Shown here one piece after another: positions 1 to 7,704 of a DNA stretch of 11,638 bases. Position numbers and translations under genes: made by a program. Position 1 is the first letter of the stretch. Each line of letters opens with the position of its first letter. Below the pieces are notes generated by a model. The model saw only the letters and a program-made list of their open reading frames with translations. It was not told where the DNA came from and searched no databases. The DNA comes from JBGCDD01 sp045105075 (GTDB lineage Bacteria; Pseudomonadota; Alphaproteobacteria; Rhodobacterales; Rhodobacteraceae). The stretch lies in assembly GCA_045105075.1 (NCBI GenBank), contig JBGCDD010000036.1, positions 1 to 11,638 on the forward strand, in the 5' to 3' direction.

Positions 1-2618
1 CCCTCGACATTCTGATACCAACTGTCATCCATCTTGTCCGGATCCCCGGCAGCGGCCACAATCAACCACTTTTCTGCCCGTGTCAGAGCCACATAGAGCA
101 GCCGCTGGCGTTCCTGTTCTTCCCGCAATCGCCGCGCATCACCGTAGCTGCGAAGCGCCGTCGGATGATCGTCAGCGCGCGGTTTCCAGATCGTCGTGCC
201 ACCCAGATCAGCCATGCTATCGCGATCGCGCACAGGCCGCGGGCCGGTGTCAGGCAAAATCACAACCGGCGCTTCCAGCCCTTTGGCGCCATGCACCGTC
301 ATCACGCGCACCATGTCGCCGGCGGCGCTGACCTGACGTTTGATCTCAAGATCATCGGTCTCCATCCAGGCCAGAAACCCGGTCAAACTGGGCACTTCGG
401 TGCGTTCATAGGCCAAGGCTTGCGACAGCAGCGCGTTGATCCCGTCTTCGGCCTCTGGACCCAACCGCCCGAGCAATTTGCGCCGCCCGTCATGACGCGT
501 CAGCACCCGTTCGATCAGATCAAAGGGACGCAAAAAGTCGGTCTGATCGCGAAGATCGTTCAAAAACGCCAGCGTTTCAGGGAATTCCGCGCCGCGATCA
601 CGCAGCGCCTGCCACAAATACGGGCCCGTGCGGCGATGCGCCAAATCGAATAACGCCTGCTCATCCCATCCGCCCAATGGCGATTTCAGCACGGTTGCCA
701 GCGACAGACTGTCCTCGGGCGTGGCCAAAAACGCCAACAAAGCCCCCAGATCCTTGACCGCCAATTCTGCACCAACCTTCAGCCGGTCGGCCCCCGCAAT
801 CGGCAAATCTGCGGCCTTACAGGCGCGAATGATCTCGGAAAACAGATCTGACCGGCGCTGCACAAGGATCAGAAAATCGCCCGCCTGCACCGCGCGACGT
901 GCAAACTTGCCCGGATCTGCGTCCACCGGAATGGTCGCGCCACTGTCGATCAGATGTTTGATCTCAGCCGCGATGTGATTGGCCAATACCACCGCGTGAT
1001 GTTGCGCGCTGGGCCGGTCGAGCGGATCGCTCCAGGCACGCTCATCCTTGTCGTCATTTTTGGGCACAACCGGCCACAGATCAACCCGTCCGGGCAGATC
1101 GGATTTGAACGCACGGTGCAGCCCTCCGCGCGGAAATCCGGCGGCGTCCTGACCCTGAAACACCTGATCCACCAGCCCCAACACAACCGAGGCCGAGCGG
1201 AATGAATATTCCAAAGTCAGATCTTCCAATGTCTGACCCGCCGCCGCCAAGCGTGCGCCGAAATGCGCCTGCATACGGTCAAACGCGTCCGGATCCGCGC
1301 CTTGAAATGAATAGATCGACTGCTTTTTGTCGCCCACAACAAAGATCGTGCGCAGCACATCCGTACGCGCGCCTTGGCCGCTGGTGAACTCCTGCGTCAG
1401 CTTTTCAATCACGTCCCATTGCGCGGGGCTGGTGTCTTGCGCCTCGTCGACCAGAATGTGATCAATCCCACCATCAAGGCGATACAGCACCCATTCCGCC
1501 ACACGCGGATCATTCAGCAAAAGCCGCGCACGTTGGATCAGATCGTCGAAATCCAGCCAGCCGCGCAGCTGTTTGCGTCGCTCGTATTCGGGCAAAAAGG
1601 CTTGCGCAAATCGGATCAAGGCCAGCGATTTGTCCAACGTCAGCAAAGACAGCCGCGCTTCTCGGGCATCGGCCACACGCTCCATCCAAGCCTCAAGCTG
1701 CGGCATCAGCCCGGCGATTGTGTCACGCGTGGCTTTGGTCGGAAACGTCCCGACTTTGGCGCCAAACGGGACTTTAGCGCCTTTGCCGTTCAGAAAAACA
1801 GTCTCTAACAACGGCAAATCGGCAACATCCGGGGTATCTATATGCCCTAGTTTGGCCGCTGCTTTCTGATCGGTTTTTGAACCAGCCTGCAAAGCCACCA
1901 CCAGATCCCGCAAAATCTGCGCCTCACTGCCCAGAAACACCTGCGCACGCAAATCGGCCCGCTCATAGCCCGGTGCCAAAGCCAGCGCCCGGCACAGATC
2001 ATCGCGCGTCACGCTTTGGGAAAACACACCACGCTGGCGCACAACATCGCCGATCAACCCATCCAACCCGGTATCGGTTTCATAGCGCGCAATGCCATCG
2101 ATCAACCCCGCCTCGGGCCCGCCGGCAAAGTCGTCAATAATCTGGGTGCGCAGCAATGCCGCCGCGCGATCTTCCATCTCCGAAAACTGTGGGCTGACCG
2201 CCGCCTCAAGCGGAAAGCGCCGTAACAGAGCCGCACAGAACGAATGGATGGTCTGAATTTTCAACCCACCCGGCGTCTCAATGGCGCGGGCAAACAGAGT
2301 GCGCGCGGTCAGCAATCGATCAGGCGTGATCGCGCCGTCCAGCCCCAATTGGTCCAAGGCTTGGGTCAGTTTCGTATCGCTCAGCATCGCCCAGCCGCCC
2401 AACCGTTCAAACAGCCGGTTCTGCATCTCGCTGGCCGCCGCTTTGGTGTAGGTCAGGCACAAAATGTGCTGCGGCTGAACCCCGCTGAGCAACAGACGCG
2501 CCACCCGGTCGGTCAAAACCCGGGTCTTGCCCGACCCCGCATTCGCCGCCAACCAGGTCGACGCATCCGGGCGCGCGGCTTGAACCTGGCGCAAAGTGGC
2601 GTCGTTGGGCGCGTTCAT
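1..2618 (-). CDS. addA: AddA, helicase-nuclease subunit of the AddAB double-strand break repair enzyme (partial, C-terminus beyond the left edge)
   Basis: AddA is the UvrD/RecB-like ATP-driven helicase of AddAB, which unwinds and resects double-strand ends for RecA loading in the cytoplasm. 872 codons are visible. Translation shows Walker A ANAGSGKT (residues 25-32), motif Ia LTYTKAAASEM (about 55-65), Walker B / motif II VDEAQD (390-395), motif III VGDKKQSIYSFQG (428-440), motif V VHGAKGLE (775-782) and motif VI LLYVALTRA (840-848). All superfamily 1 motifs are therefore intact. Alphaproteobacterial AddA proteins are usually about 1,100 or more residues, so roughly 250 residues, including the C-terminal RecB-type nuclease domain, should lie beyond base 1. 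The start is the ATG at 2618-2616, which overlaps the addB stop as ATGA. A GAG lies 8 bases upstream of it. Family and subfamily are clear. Nuclease integrity cannot be judged here. Confidence 0.96.
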   Translation of the reverse strand, partial: MNAPNDATLRQVQAARPDASTWLAANAGSGKTRVLTDRVARLLLSGVQPQHILCLTYTKAAASEMQNRLFERLGGWAMLSDTKLTQALDQLGLDGAITPDRLLTARTLFARAIETPGGLKIQTIHSFCAALLRRFPLEAAVSPQFSEMEDRAAALLRTQIIDDFAGGPEAGLIDGIARYETDTGLDGLIGDVVRQRGVFSQSVTRDDLCRALALAPGYERADLRAQVFLGSEAQILRDLVVALQAGSKTDQKAAAKLGHIDTPDVADLPLLETVFLNGKGAKVPFGAKVGTFPTKATRDTIAGLMPQLEAWMERVADAREARLSLLTLDKSLALIRFAQAFLPEYERRKQLRGWLDFDDLIQRARLLLNDPRVAEWVLYRLDGGIDHILVDEAQDTSPAQWDVIEKLTQEFTSGQGARTDVLRTIFVVGDKKQSIYSFQGADPDAFDRMQAHFGARLAAAGQTLEDLTLEYSFRSASVVLGLVDQVFQGQDAAGFPRGGLHRAFKSDLPGRVDLWPVVPKNDDKDERAWSDPLDRPSAQHHAVVLANHIAAEIKHLIDSGATIPVDADPGKFARRAVQAGDFLILVQRRSDLFSEIIRACKAADLPIAGADRLKVGAELAVKDLGALLAFLATPEDSLSLATVLKSPLGGWDEQALFDLAHRRTGPYLWQALRDRGAEFPETLAFLNDLRDQTDFLRPFDLIERVLTRHDGRRKLLGRLGPEAEDGINALLSQALAYERTEVPSLTGFLAWMETDDLEIKRQVSAAGDMVRVMTVHGAKGLEAPVVILPDTGPRPVRDRDSMADLGGTTIWKPRADDHPTALRSYGDARRLREEQERQRLLYVALTRAEKWLIVAAAGDPDKMDDSWYQNVE

Positions 2619-5530
2619 GTCAACATCTCGGGCGCGGGTGGGCTGGCGCGATCCCACTCGCCAAAACGCGCAAGGTGATCGTAATCGCCCAGTGCCGCGT
2701 CCCATTTCATCATTCGCCGAGCGGTATAGCCCTGATCAGGCTCGAAATAGGCTCTAATCAGCGTATTCAGACCCTCCCAAACCATCTGCGGCGGCATATC
2801 GACCATTGGCGCGGCCACCTCTTTATACGCCGTTCCAACACCCAAAAACACCGCGCTGTGCACCGGAGCCAGCGGCAGATTTTCGAACCCATCCCGCTCG
2901 GCCATGGCGATTTCCAGAAGCAACTGCAGATCAAACGCCTTTTGCTCAGGCACACTGGGCGGCGTGCCGGTTTTGTAGTCATAGATGATCAGCGCGCCAT
3001 CTTCACGCCGGTCCACCCGATCAGCACGACCCACCAATTTGAAATCCAGCGTGCCCAGTTTCGACGCCACATCAGCCTCATAAGCGACCGGCTGCCCCAC
3101 GCTTTGACGTCTGCGCTCGGTGGCAACGAAATCCTGTGCAACCCGTCCCAGCCGCGCCTGCCACATCCGCTGTGCCGTGGGCCAAGGCACCAACCGCGCC
3201 AGATCTGCCCGACACATATCAAGAAAATCACTCGGGTTCAGAAGCGATGGATCCCGCTCGGTTGCCTTGATGAACCGCTCAAGAATGTCATGCACGACAA
3301 TCCCGCGCAGCAACGCATCCGGCTCGCGCACCAGGGGATCAAGCGGGCGCAGGCGCAAAACCTCGCGCGCGTAGATCGCAAAAGGGTCGCGGATCAGCCG
3401 TTTGATATCGGTCACGCGCAATTGTTTGGGCCGCGCCGCCACGGGCGGGCAGGGCGACGGGCGCAAGGTGGCCGGCACCGGCGTGGGCTGTTCCAATGCC
3501 TCGGCCCAGTCCAACCAAACCGCTCCGCGTGCGCGCATGTCGCTGAGCGCAACCTGCCCATTTTGCTCGGGCAAACCCTCCAGCAGATTGCTCAGCCGGT
3601 TCAACCAGCGCGACGCCACCGTCTGCGCATCATCCGAGCGAACAGCGCGAGCCAACCAAACCTCGGGCGCGGCAACAGCCTGTTGGTAGTCATGCGCCGA
3701 CAAGCCAATGCGCCGTTCGGGCAACAACAGCCCCGCCTGATGACGCATGGCGCGGTTCAACCAAGGGTCGGGGCGCGCGGCTTCGGGCCAGCTGCCTTCG
3801 TTCAAACCGCCCAAAATCACCAGATCCGCACCCTGAACCCGCGCCTCTAAGGTGCCCCAGATCATGATCCGCCCATCCGGAGCGTCACGGTCGCGCACCT
3901 CTTCGCCGGCCAGCAACGCGCCCAGCAGATCGGCAAAATCGCGGGCGCCCATCTCGCCGCCATGCACCGCTTCTTTGCCCAATGACGTGACCACGCCCAG
4001 CGCCTTTTGACCGGCGTTTTGATCCCACAACAGCCCCGCGCCCGTGTCGCGCGACCCTGCGGCAATGCGTTCGGCCAGACCTTGAAGACGCATCACCCAA
4101 TCTGCCAGAGGCGCGGGTTTCGTCACCACATGTCCGCAAAAACAATCGCTCAGCCATGTCAGCCAATCGGCAATGTCGGGTTTGTCGGCGCCGTAATCCG
4201 CGCAGCTGGCCGCGTCGGGAAATGGCGGGCCTTTGCGGCGCAGATGCAGTTCAAGATCGCGGGCATGGCGCAAATGATCACCCCGACCGATGCCGCCATG
4301 GCACAGCGGATGCTTCATCAGCGTCATCAACCCCTCGCCCGTCAACCGCGTGGTAAACAGATCCGCAACATGGCGCAAAAACCGCCCCGGTGGTGACAGA
4401 TGCAAAGGCGTGCCGGCGCTGTCATCGGGCACGATTCCCCAACGGTCCAAAGCGGCACTGACCCGGCGGGTCAACATCCGGTCGGGGGTGATCAAGGCCG
4501 CCGTTTGTCCGGCCTCGGCCGCCGCGCGCAACCGCATGGCAATCGCCTGTGCCTCGGATCGCGGCGAGGGCGCTTCGAGCAACGTGATGTCTTTGGTCGC
4601 GTCGCGCAAATCACCCAAATCAGGGCCTTCAACCAACCATGCATCGGTCACCGGCGCCGGACGCAACGACAAAGACACCAGCCGATTGCGCGCCCGGGGC
4701 GGATTTTGCGCATCACTCCACAAAGCCACATCGCACGGGTTCAGATCCAGCCGCCGCATCAACGCCAAAAACCGATATTGCGGATGATCCTCGGCGCTGA
4801 GCGCGTTGCCCATGCTGCGCCAAACATCGTCTGGTTGGTCGAAATCAAACCCCGGCAGCACAACGCCGCCTTGGGGCAGTCCGGCAATGGCCTCCATTAA
4901 CGCCAAGGTCGTGCCGCGTGATCCGGTTGAGCCGGCCAAAATCACAGGATGCGAGGGCGCAGAAACCTGCCAGCGTGCGATCAATGTTTCAACCACGCGG
5001 CGCTGACGGGCTTGGGCATCAAGCTCGGCACCGGTCTGCATGAACTGATCTGCGATCGAAATAAAGCTCTGCGCGCGGGCCCAATGGCCAGACATATCGC
5101 TCACATCCAGCGCGCGAATGGTTTCCGGATGCACGCCCTCGCTCTGCATTTCGTCCATCAAATCAGCAAGGCTGTCGGCCAGATCATACAGCGACGCACG
5201 TGCGGCCAGCTCGGGTTGTTGATCCAACAAGCGTCCAACAAGAACCGAAAGTTCCAGCCGGCGACGCAAAGCAGGCACGGCAGGGGGCAAATCAACTTCC
5301 CGCCCCAACTCGGTGACCAGCGAAATGCGCGGCAACAACAGCGCAGGCCCCTGGTCAAACAGATCGCGCAGACGCCGCGCCATCCGCCGCGTGTTCACAA
5401 TCAAATGCACGCGCGCCAGGTCTTCGGGCGTTCCGGCGTGTCGCGCCATCACCCCGGCGACCAAACCTGCGGGAAAATCCGCGCCGGAGGGCAAGGCAAA
5501 AACACGGGGGTGCGCGCTGGGCTCAAACAC
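2615..5530 (-). CDS. addB: AddB, nuclease and helicase-like subunit of AddAB (alphaproteobacterial type)
   Basis: AddB partners AddA in double-strand break resection. It supplies the second RecB-family nuclease and an inactive helicase-like scaffold. The protein has 971 residues, a normal length for the alphaproteobacterial subfamily. A conserved AddB stretch GGLNEGSWP lies at 574-582. The C-terminal nuclease shows histidine H747 in VVHDILERF, GRADR at 834-838, the catalytic DYKTG at 851-855 and QLLLE at 869-873, so it looks active. No canonical Walker A is seen. The four-cysteine iron-sulphur set of Bacillus AddB is absent: there is no cysteine after DYKTG. The start is a GTG (5530-5528) directly behind an in-frame TAA, so no earlier start is possible. 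GAGGA 8 bases upstream is a good ribosome site. The gene overlaps murU by 8 bases and addA by 4, which implies translational coupling. Confidence 0.95.
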   Translation of the reverse strand: MFEPSAHPRVFALPSGADFPAGLVAGVMARHAGTPEDLARVHLIVNTRRMARRLRDLFDQGPALLLPRISLVTELGREVDLPPAVPALRRRLELSVLVGRLLDQQPELAARASLYDLADSLADLMDEMQSEGVHPETIRALDVSDMSGHWARAQSFISIADQFMQTGAELDAQARQRRVVETLIARWQVSAPSHPVILAGSTGSRGTTLALMEAIAGLPQGGVVLPGFDFDQPDDVWRSMGNALSAEDHPQYRFLALMRRLDLNPCDVALWSDAQNPPRARNRLVSLSLRPAPVTDAWLVEGPDLGDLRDATKDITLLEAPSPRSEAQAIAMRLRAAAEAGQTAALITPDRMLTRRVSAALDRWGIVPDDSAGTPLHLSPPGRFLRHVADLFTTRLTGEGLMTLMKHPLCHGGIGRGDHLRHARDLELHLRRKGPPFPDAASCADYGADKPDIADWLTWLSDCFCGHVVTKPAPLADWVMRLQGLAERIAAGSRDTGAGLLWDQNAGQKALGVVTSLGKEAVHGGEMGARDFADLLGALLAGEEVRDRDAPDGRIMIWGTLEARVQGADLVILGGLNEGSWPEAARPDPWLNRAMRHQAGLLLPERRIGLSAHDYQQAVAAPEVWLARAVRSDDAQTVASRWLNRLSNLLEGLPEQNGQVALSDMRARGAVWLDWAEALEQPTPVPATLRPSPCPPVAARPKQLRVTDIKRLIRDPFAIYAREVLRLRPLDPLVREPDALLRGIVVHDILERFIKATERDPSLLNPSDFLDMCRADLARLVPWPTAQRMWQARLGRVAQDFVATERRRQSVGQPVAYEADVASKLGTLDFKLVGRADRVDRREDGALIIYDYKTGTPPSVPEQKAFDLQLLLEIAMAERDGFENLPLAPVHSAVFLGVGTAYKEVAAPMVDMPPQMVWEGLNTLIRAYFEPDQGYTARRMMKWDAALGDYDHLARFGEWDRASPPAPEMLT

Positions 5531-6197
5531 TTAGCATTTCCTCGGCCAGAATGATCCCCTCGGGCGTGCCCACATCACACCATCGCCCCGGATAGCCCAA
5601 CCCAAACAGGCGATCCTGCGCCTTCATCTGATCCCAGATCAGGTTGAGCGAAAACGCAGGGTCCGCCACAGTGTGCAGCAGGTCCGTTTTCAGAATTTGA
5701 ACGCCGCCATAAATAAATTCGCGCCCCCGCGACAGACGACCATCCGGTGTCATTTCAAAATCGCCACCGGCATGGCCGACACATTGCGCACGCGGCACGC
5801 AGATCAAAAGCGCATCCATCCGCGCCGGATCCCAGTGATCGCGCAGCATCACAAACGGATTGGGCCCGACCCAGATCGCATCGGTGTTGGTGGTGAACAC
5901 CGGGTCCTTGCCCAACAGCGGCAAAGCCGCGCGCAACCCGCCACCTGTTTCCAAAATATCCGGCGTCTCAAGGTTGGTCTGAACACCCAGCGGCGCAAGA
6001 TGGGTCGTCATCACATCCGCCATATAGTGCAGGTTAGAGACGATTTTGTCCGGTTCGATAGCACGCACCAGATCCAAACTGTGATCAAACAGCGTTTTGC
6101 CAGCGACCTCGATCAGCGGCTTTGGACGGTCTTGGGTCAACGCGCCCATCCGGGTGCCGAAACCGGCGCAAAACATCATCACGTGGCTAGGAGTCAT
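5523..6197 (-). CDS. murU: MurU-like N-acetylmuramate-1-phosphate uridylyltransferase (sugar nucleotidyltransferase family)
   Basis: The 224-residue protein is a sugar-phosphate nucleotidyltransferase. The N-terminal signature CAGFGTRMGALTQDRPKPL (10-28) is the nucleotide-binding loop with its lysine. ETGGG at 83-87, the metal-site NTD at 104-106 and a C-terminal WCDVGTPEG also fit. Its length and the motif pattern match MurU, which joins UTP to N-acetylmuramate alpha-1-phosphate to make UDP-MurNAc in peptidoglycan recycling. General annotation might call it a mannose-1-phosphate guanylyltransferase. MurU is preferred because the gene directly follows an AmgK-type kinase, its known partner, with an ATGA overlap (6194-6197). 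The family assignment is clear; substrate is inferred from similarity and pairing. The ATG at 6197 has only a weak ribosome site, so it probably relies on coupling to amgK. The protein is cytoplasmic, with no signal peptide. Confidence 0.82.
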   Translation of the reverse strand: MTPSHVMMFCAGFGTRMGALTQDRPKPLIEVAGKTLFDHSLDLVRAIEPDKIVSNLHYMADVMTTHLAPLGVQTNLETPDILETGGGLRAALPLLGKDPVFTTNTDAIWVGPNPFVMLRDHWDPARMDALLICVPRAQCVGHAGGDFEMTPDGRLSRGREFIYGGVQILKTDLLHTVADPAFSLNLIWDQMKAQDRLFGLGYPGRWCDVGTPEGIILAEEMLSV

Positions 6198-7192
6198 TTT
6201 GATTTCAACCGGTCCAGTACCTGAGCGGTGGGTTCGGGCAAGGCGCCGTGGACCAGATCGCTGATGCCCGCCAGCGCGGGATGCTCAAGATCACGCATCA
6301 CATGGGCCCAAACCGCAGGGATCAGATCGACGTAATGCGGCTTGCCATACTCTGTCGCCAGACGTGCAAAAACGCCCAGAATTCGCAGGTTTCGTTGCGC
6401 GCCCAACACGGCATAAGCGGTGCGAAAGGCATGATTGTCTTGCCCGGTTTGCGCAATATAATGTGTGATCATCGCCGCCTCGACGCTGGCAGAAACCTCG
6501 CGCCGCACATCTTGCAACAGCGACACCAGATCATAGGCCGGATGCCCCAACATCGCGTCTTGGAAATCGAGCAATCCAACCCGCGCCACGCCGTCGCGCT
6601 CGGGCAACCACAACAGGTTTTCGGCATGATAATCGCGTTGGATCAACACCAAGGCGCCGCGCACATGCTGCAACAGGCAGTCTTCAAAACGTCGGGTGAA
6701 GGCTGCGGCTTCGGGCGATGCCGCCACCCCAAGCGCGCCGGTTTGATACTTGTGAAAGGCCAGCGCGGCCAGATCGCTCATGCGCGCGGCGTCATAGGTT
6801 TCAAGCGCAGGAGGCGGCGCCGCGTGCAGATGGATCAGCGCATTCGTCGCGGCGCGGTACAGCGTGTCTTCAATGGTCGGGGACTTTGGGATCACGCGCG
6901 CAAACAGGTCGTCGCCCAGATCTTCCAGGATCAGGAACCCATGCTCGGCGTCTTCTGCCAGAATGTCCGGCGCGCTCAGACCCAAATCGCGCAGATACCG
7001 GGCAATTCGCACAAATGGGCGCACATCTTCGCCTTTGTCCGGCGGGGCATCCATGAACACCGCCGAAGCCGCGTTCATGACCATGCGTTCATATTTCCGG
7101 TTTGAGGCATCACCTGCCAAAGGCCCACGCGCGGCATCGGCCCAATCGGTGCTGGCAATAAAACGGTCGGCCAAAGCCGCGCGGTCAGTCAT
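6194..7192 (-). CDS. amgK: AmgK-like anomeric amino-sugar kinase (aminoglycoside phosphotransferase fold)
   Basis: The 332-residue protein has the APH-type kinase fold. It shows a phosphate-loop region LAGDASNRKYERM (25-37), LILEDLGDD (87-95), the catalytic loop RDYHAENLL (186-194, catalytic D187 and N192) and the metal-binding DFQDA (209-213) followed by HPAYDLVSLL. RDYHxxN with DFQDA is typical of the AmgK subfamily, not of drug-modifying phosphotransferases. AmgK phosphorylates MurNAc and GlcNAc at the anomeric position, and the next gene, murU, uses the MurNAc product. Together they return cell-wall sugars to UDP-MurNAc without passing through MurA. The gene overlaps tsaE by 8 bases (7185-7192) and murU by 4. 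A GGGA about 8 bases before the ATG can serve as ribosome site. An aminoglycoside-resistance role is unlikely given the core operon context. Substrate is inferred. Confidence 0.82.
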   Translation of the reverse strand: MTDRAALADRFIASTDWADAARGPLAGDASNRKYERMVMNAASAVFMDAPPDKGEDVRPFVRIARYLRDLGLSAPDILAEDAEHGFLILEDLGDDLFARVIPKSPTIEDTLYRAATNALIHLHAAPPPALETYDAARMSDLAALAFHKYQTGALGVAASPEAAAFTRRFEDCLLQHVRGALVLIQRDYHAENLLWLPERDGVARVGLLDFQDAMLGHPAYDLVSLLQDVRREVSASVEAAMITHYIAQTGQDNHAFRTAYAVLGAQRNLRILGVFARLATEYGKPHYVDLIPAVWAHVMRDLEHPALAGISDLVHGALPEPTAQVLDRLKSK

Positions 7193-7664
7193 GTGTCAAA
7201 TCCCGCACAGGTTCACCCCATTTCGGATCGCTCCAGGTGAAGGTTAATTTCCGCCGGTGTTCGATGTCGGCATCAGGTGCCAATTCCAGCAAAAGCGCGT
7301 GATCGGGCGCATCTGGCCCTAGCCGATCCGGCCATTCCACCAGACAAATGGCGCTGTCAAAGGCATCACTCAGGCCCAGCTCTTCCATTTCGTTGGGGCC
7401 GGTCAGGCGGTACAGATCGGCATGCCAAAGTGGCCCGGCGCGGGTGTCGTAGGTTTGCACCAACGTGAACGTAGGCGAGGGCACATCCTCGGCAAATTCC
7501 AGCAGGGATTGGATCAGGGCACGCGCCATATGGGTTTTGCCGGCCCCGATCGGCCCACTCAGCAGCACACAATCGCCGGCTTTCAGCCTTGCACCCAAAC
7601 GCACGGCAAGCCCGGCACTCTCGTCCGGGCTTTGGGTCACAATATCAAGGGTGGTCGCAGTCAT
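7185..7664 (-). CDS. tsaE: TsaE, ATPase for tRNA N6-threonylcarbamoyladenosine synthesis
   Basis: TsaE (YjeE) is the small ATPase that works with TsaB and TsaD to put threonylcarbamoyl on A37 of ANN-decoding tRNAs; it acts in the cytoplasm. The 159-residue protein shows Walker A GPIGAGKT (37-44), the switch-like SPTFTLVQTY (63-72), HADLYRL (81-87) and EWPDRL (110-115), all hallmarks of the family, and its length is usual. The frame is open upstream to an ATG at 7778, but that would add 38 atypical residues and overlap the preceding gene by 74 bases. The ATG at 7664 gives a normal N-terminus. This start has no obvious Shine-Dalgarno sequence and sits just behind a GC hairpin. It is the first gene of the overlapping tsaE-amgK-murU-addB-addA chain, 40 bases after the PAS gene. 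Confidence 0.94.
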   Translation of the reverse strand: MTATTLDIVTQSPDESAGLAVRLGARLKAGDCVLLSGPIGAGKTHMARALIQSLLEFAEDVPSPTFTLVQTYDTRAGPLWHADLYRLTGPNEMEELGLSDAFDSAICLVEWPDRLGPDAPDHALLLELAPDADIEHRRKLTFTWSDPKWGEPVRDLTHD

Positions 7665-7675
7665 GGGCGCACAAT

Positions 7676-7691
7676 GGCGGGGCGCGCCGCC
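7676..7691 (-). other. Small GC hairpin in front of tsaE
   Basis: In the 40-base spacer between the PAS gene and tsaE there is a perfect 5-base-pair stem with a 6-base loop: GGCGG, loop, CCGCC (the loop on the minus strand is CGCGCC). It ends 11 bases before the tsaE ATG, where a ribosome site would be expected. No T-run follows, so it is not a classical terminator. In GC-rich DNA such a short stem can occur by chance. Confidence 0.35.
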
Positions 7692-7704
7692 GGTCGCAAG
7701 CAGG

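Noticed and set aside
954..1808. Several plus-strand open frames opposite addA, up to 144 codons
   Set aside because: The minus strand carries an uninterrupted AddA frame with all helicase motifs; these are antisense shadows.
2675..3850. A 391-codon plus-strand open frame inside addB
   Set aside because: It lies fully antisense to addB, whose motifs are certain. The product is rich in Arg, Gln, His and Pro with no recognisable domain, as expected for the complement of GC-biased codons.
6248..7105. A 285-codon plus-strand open frame antisense to amgK
   Set aside because: The amgK frame has clear kinase motifs. The antisense product has shadow-like composition and no credible ribosome site or family.
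6194..7192. An aminoglycoside resistance gene
   Set aside because: The phosphotransferase fold is shared, but the AmgK-type RDYH/DFQDA motifs and the overlap with murU point to cell-wall recycling; there is no mobile element nearby.
7244..7249. A second CtrA half-site (GGTTAA) inside tsaE
   Set aside because: It is a single half-site within coding sequence, with no partner at the 7-base spacing, so it is expected by chance.
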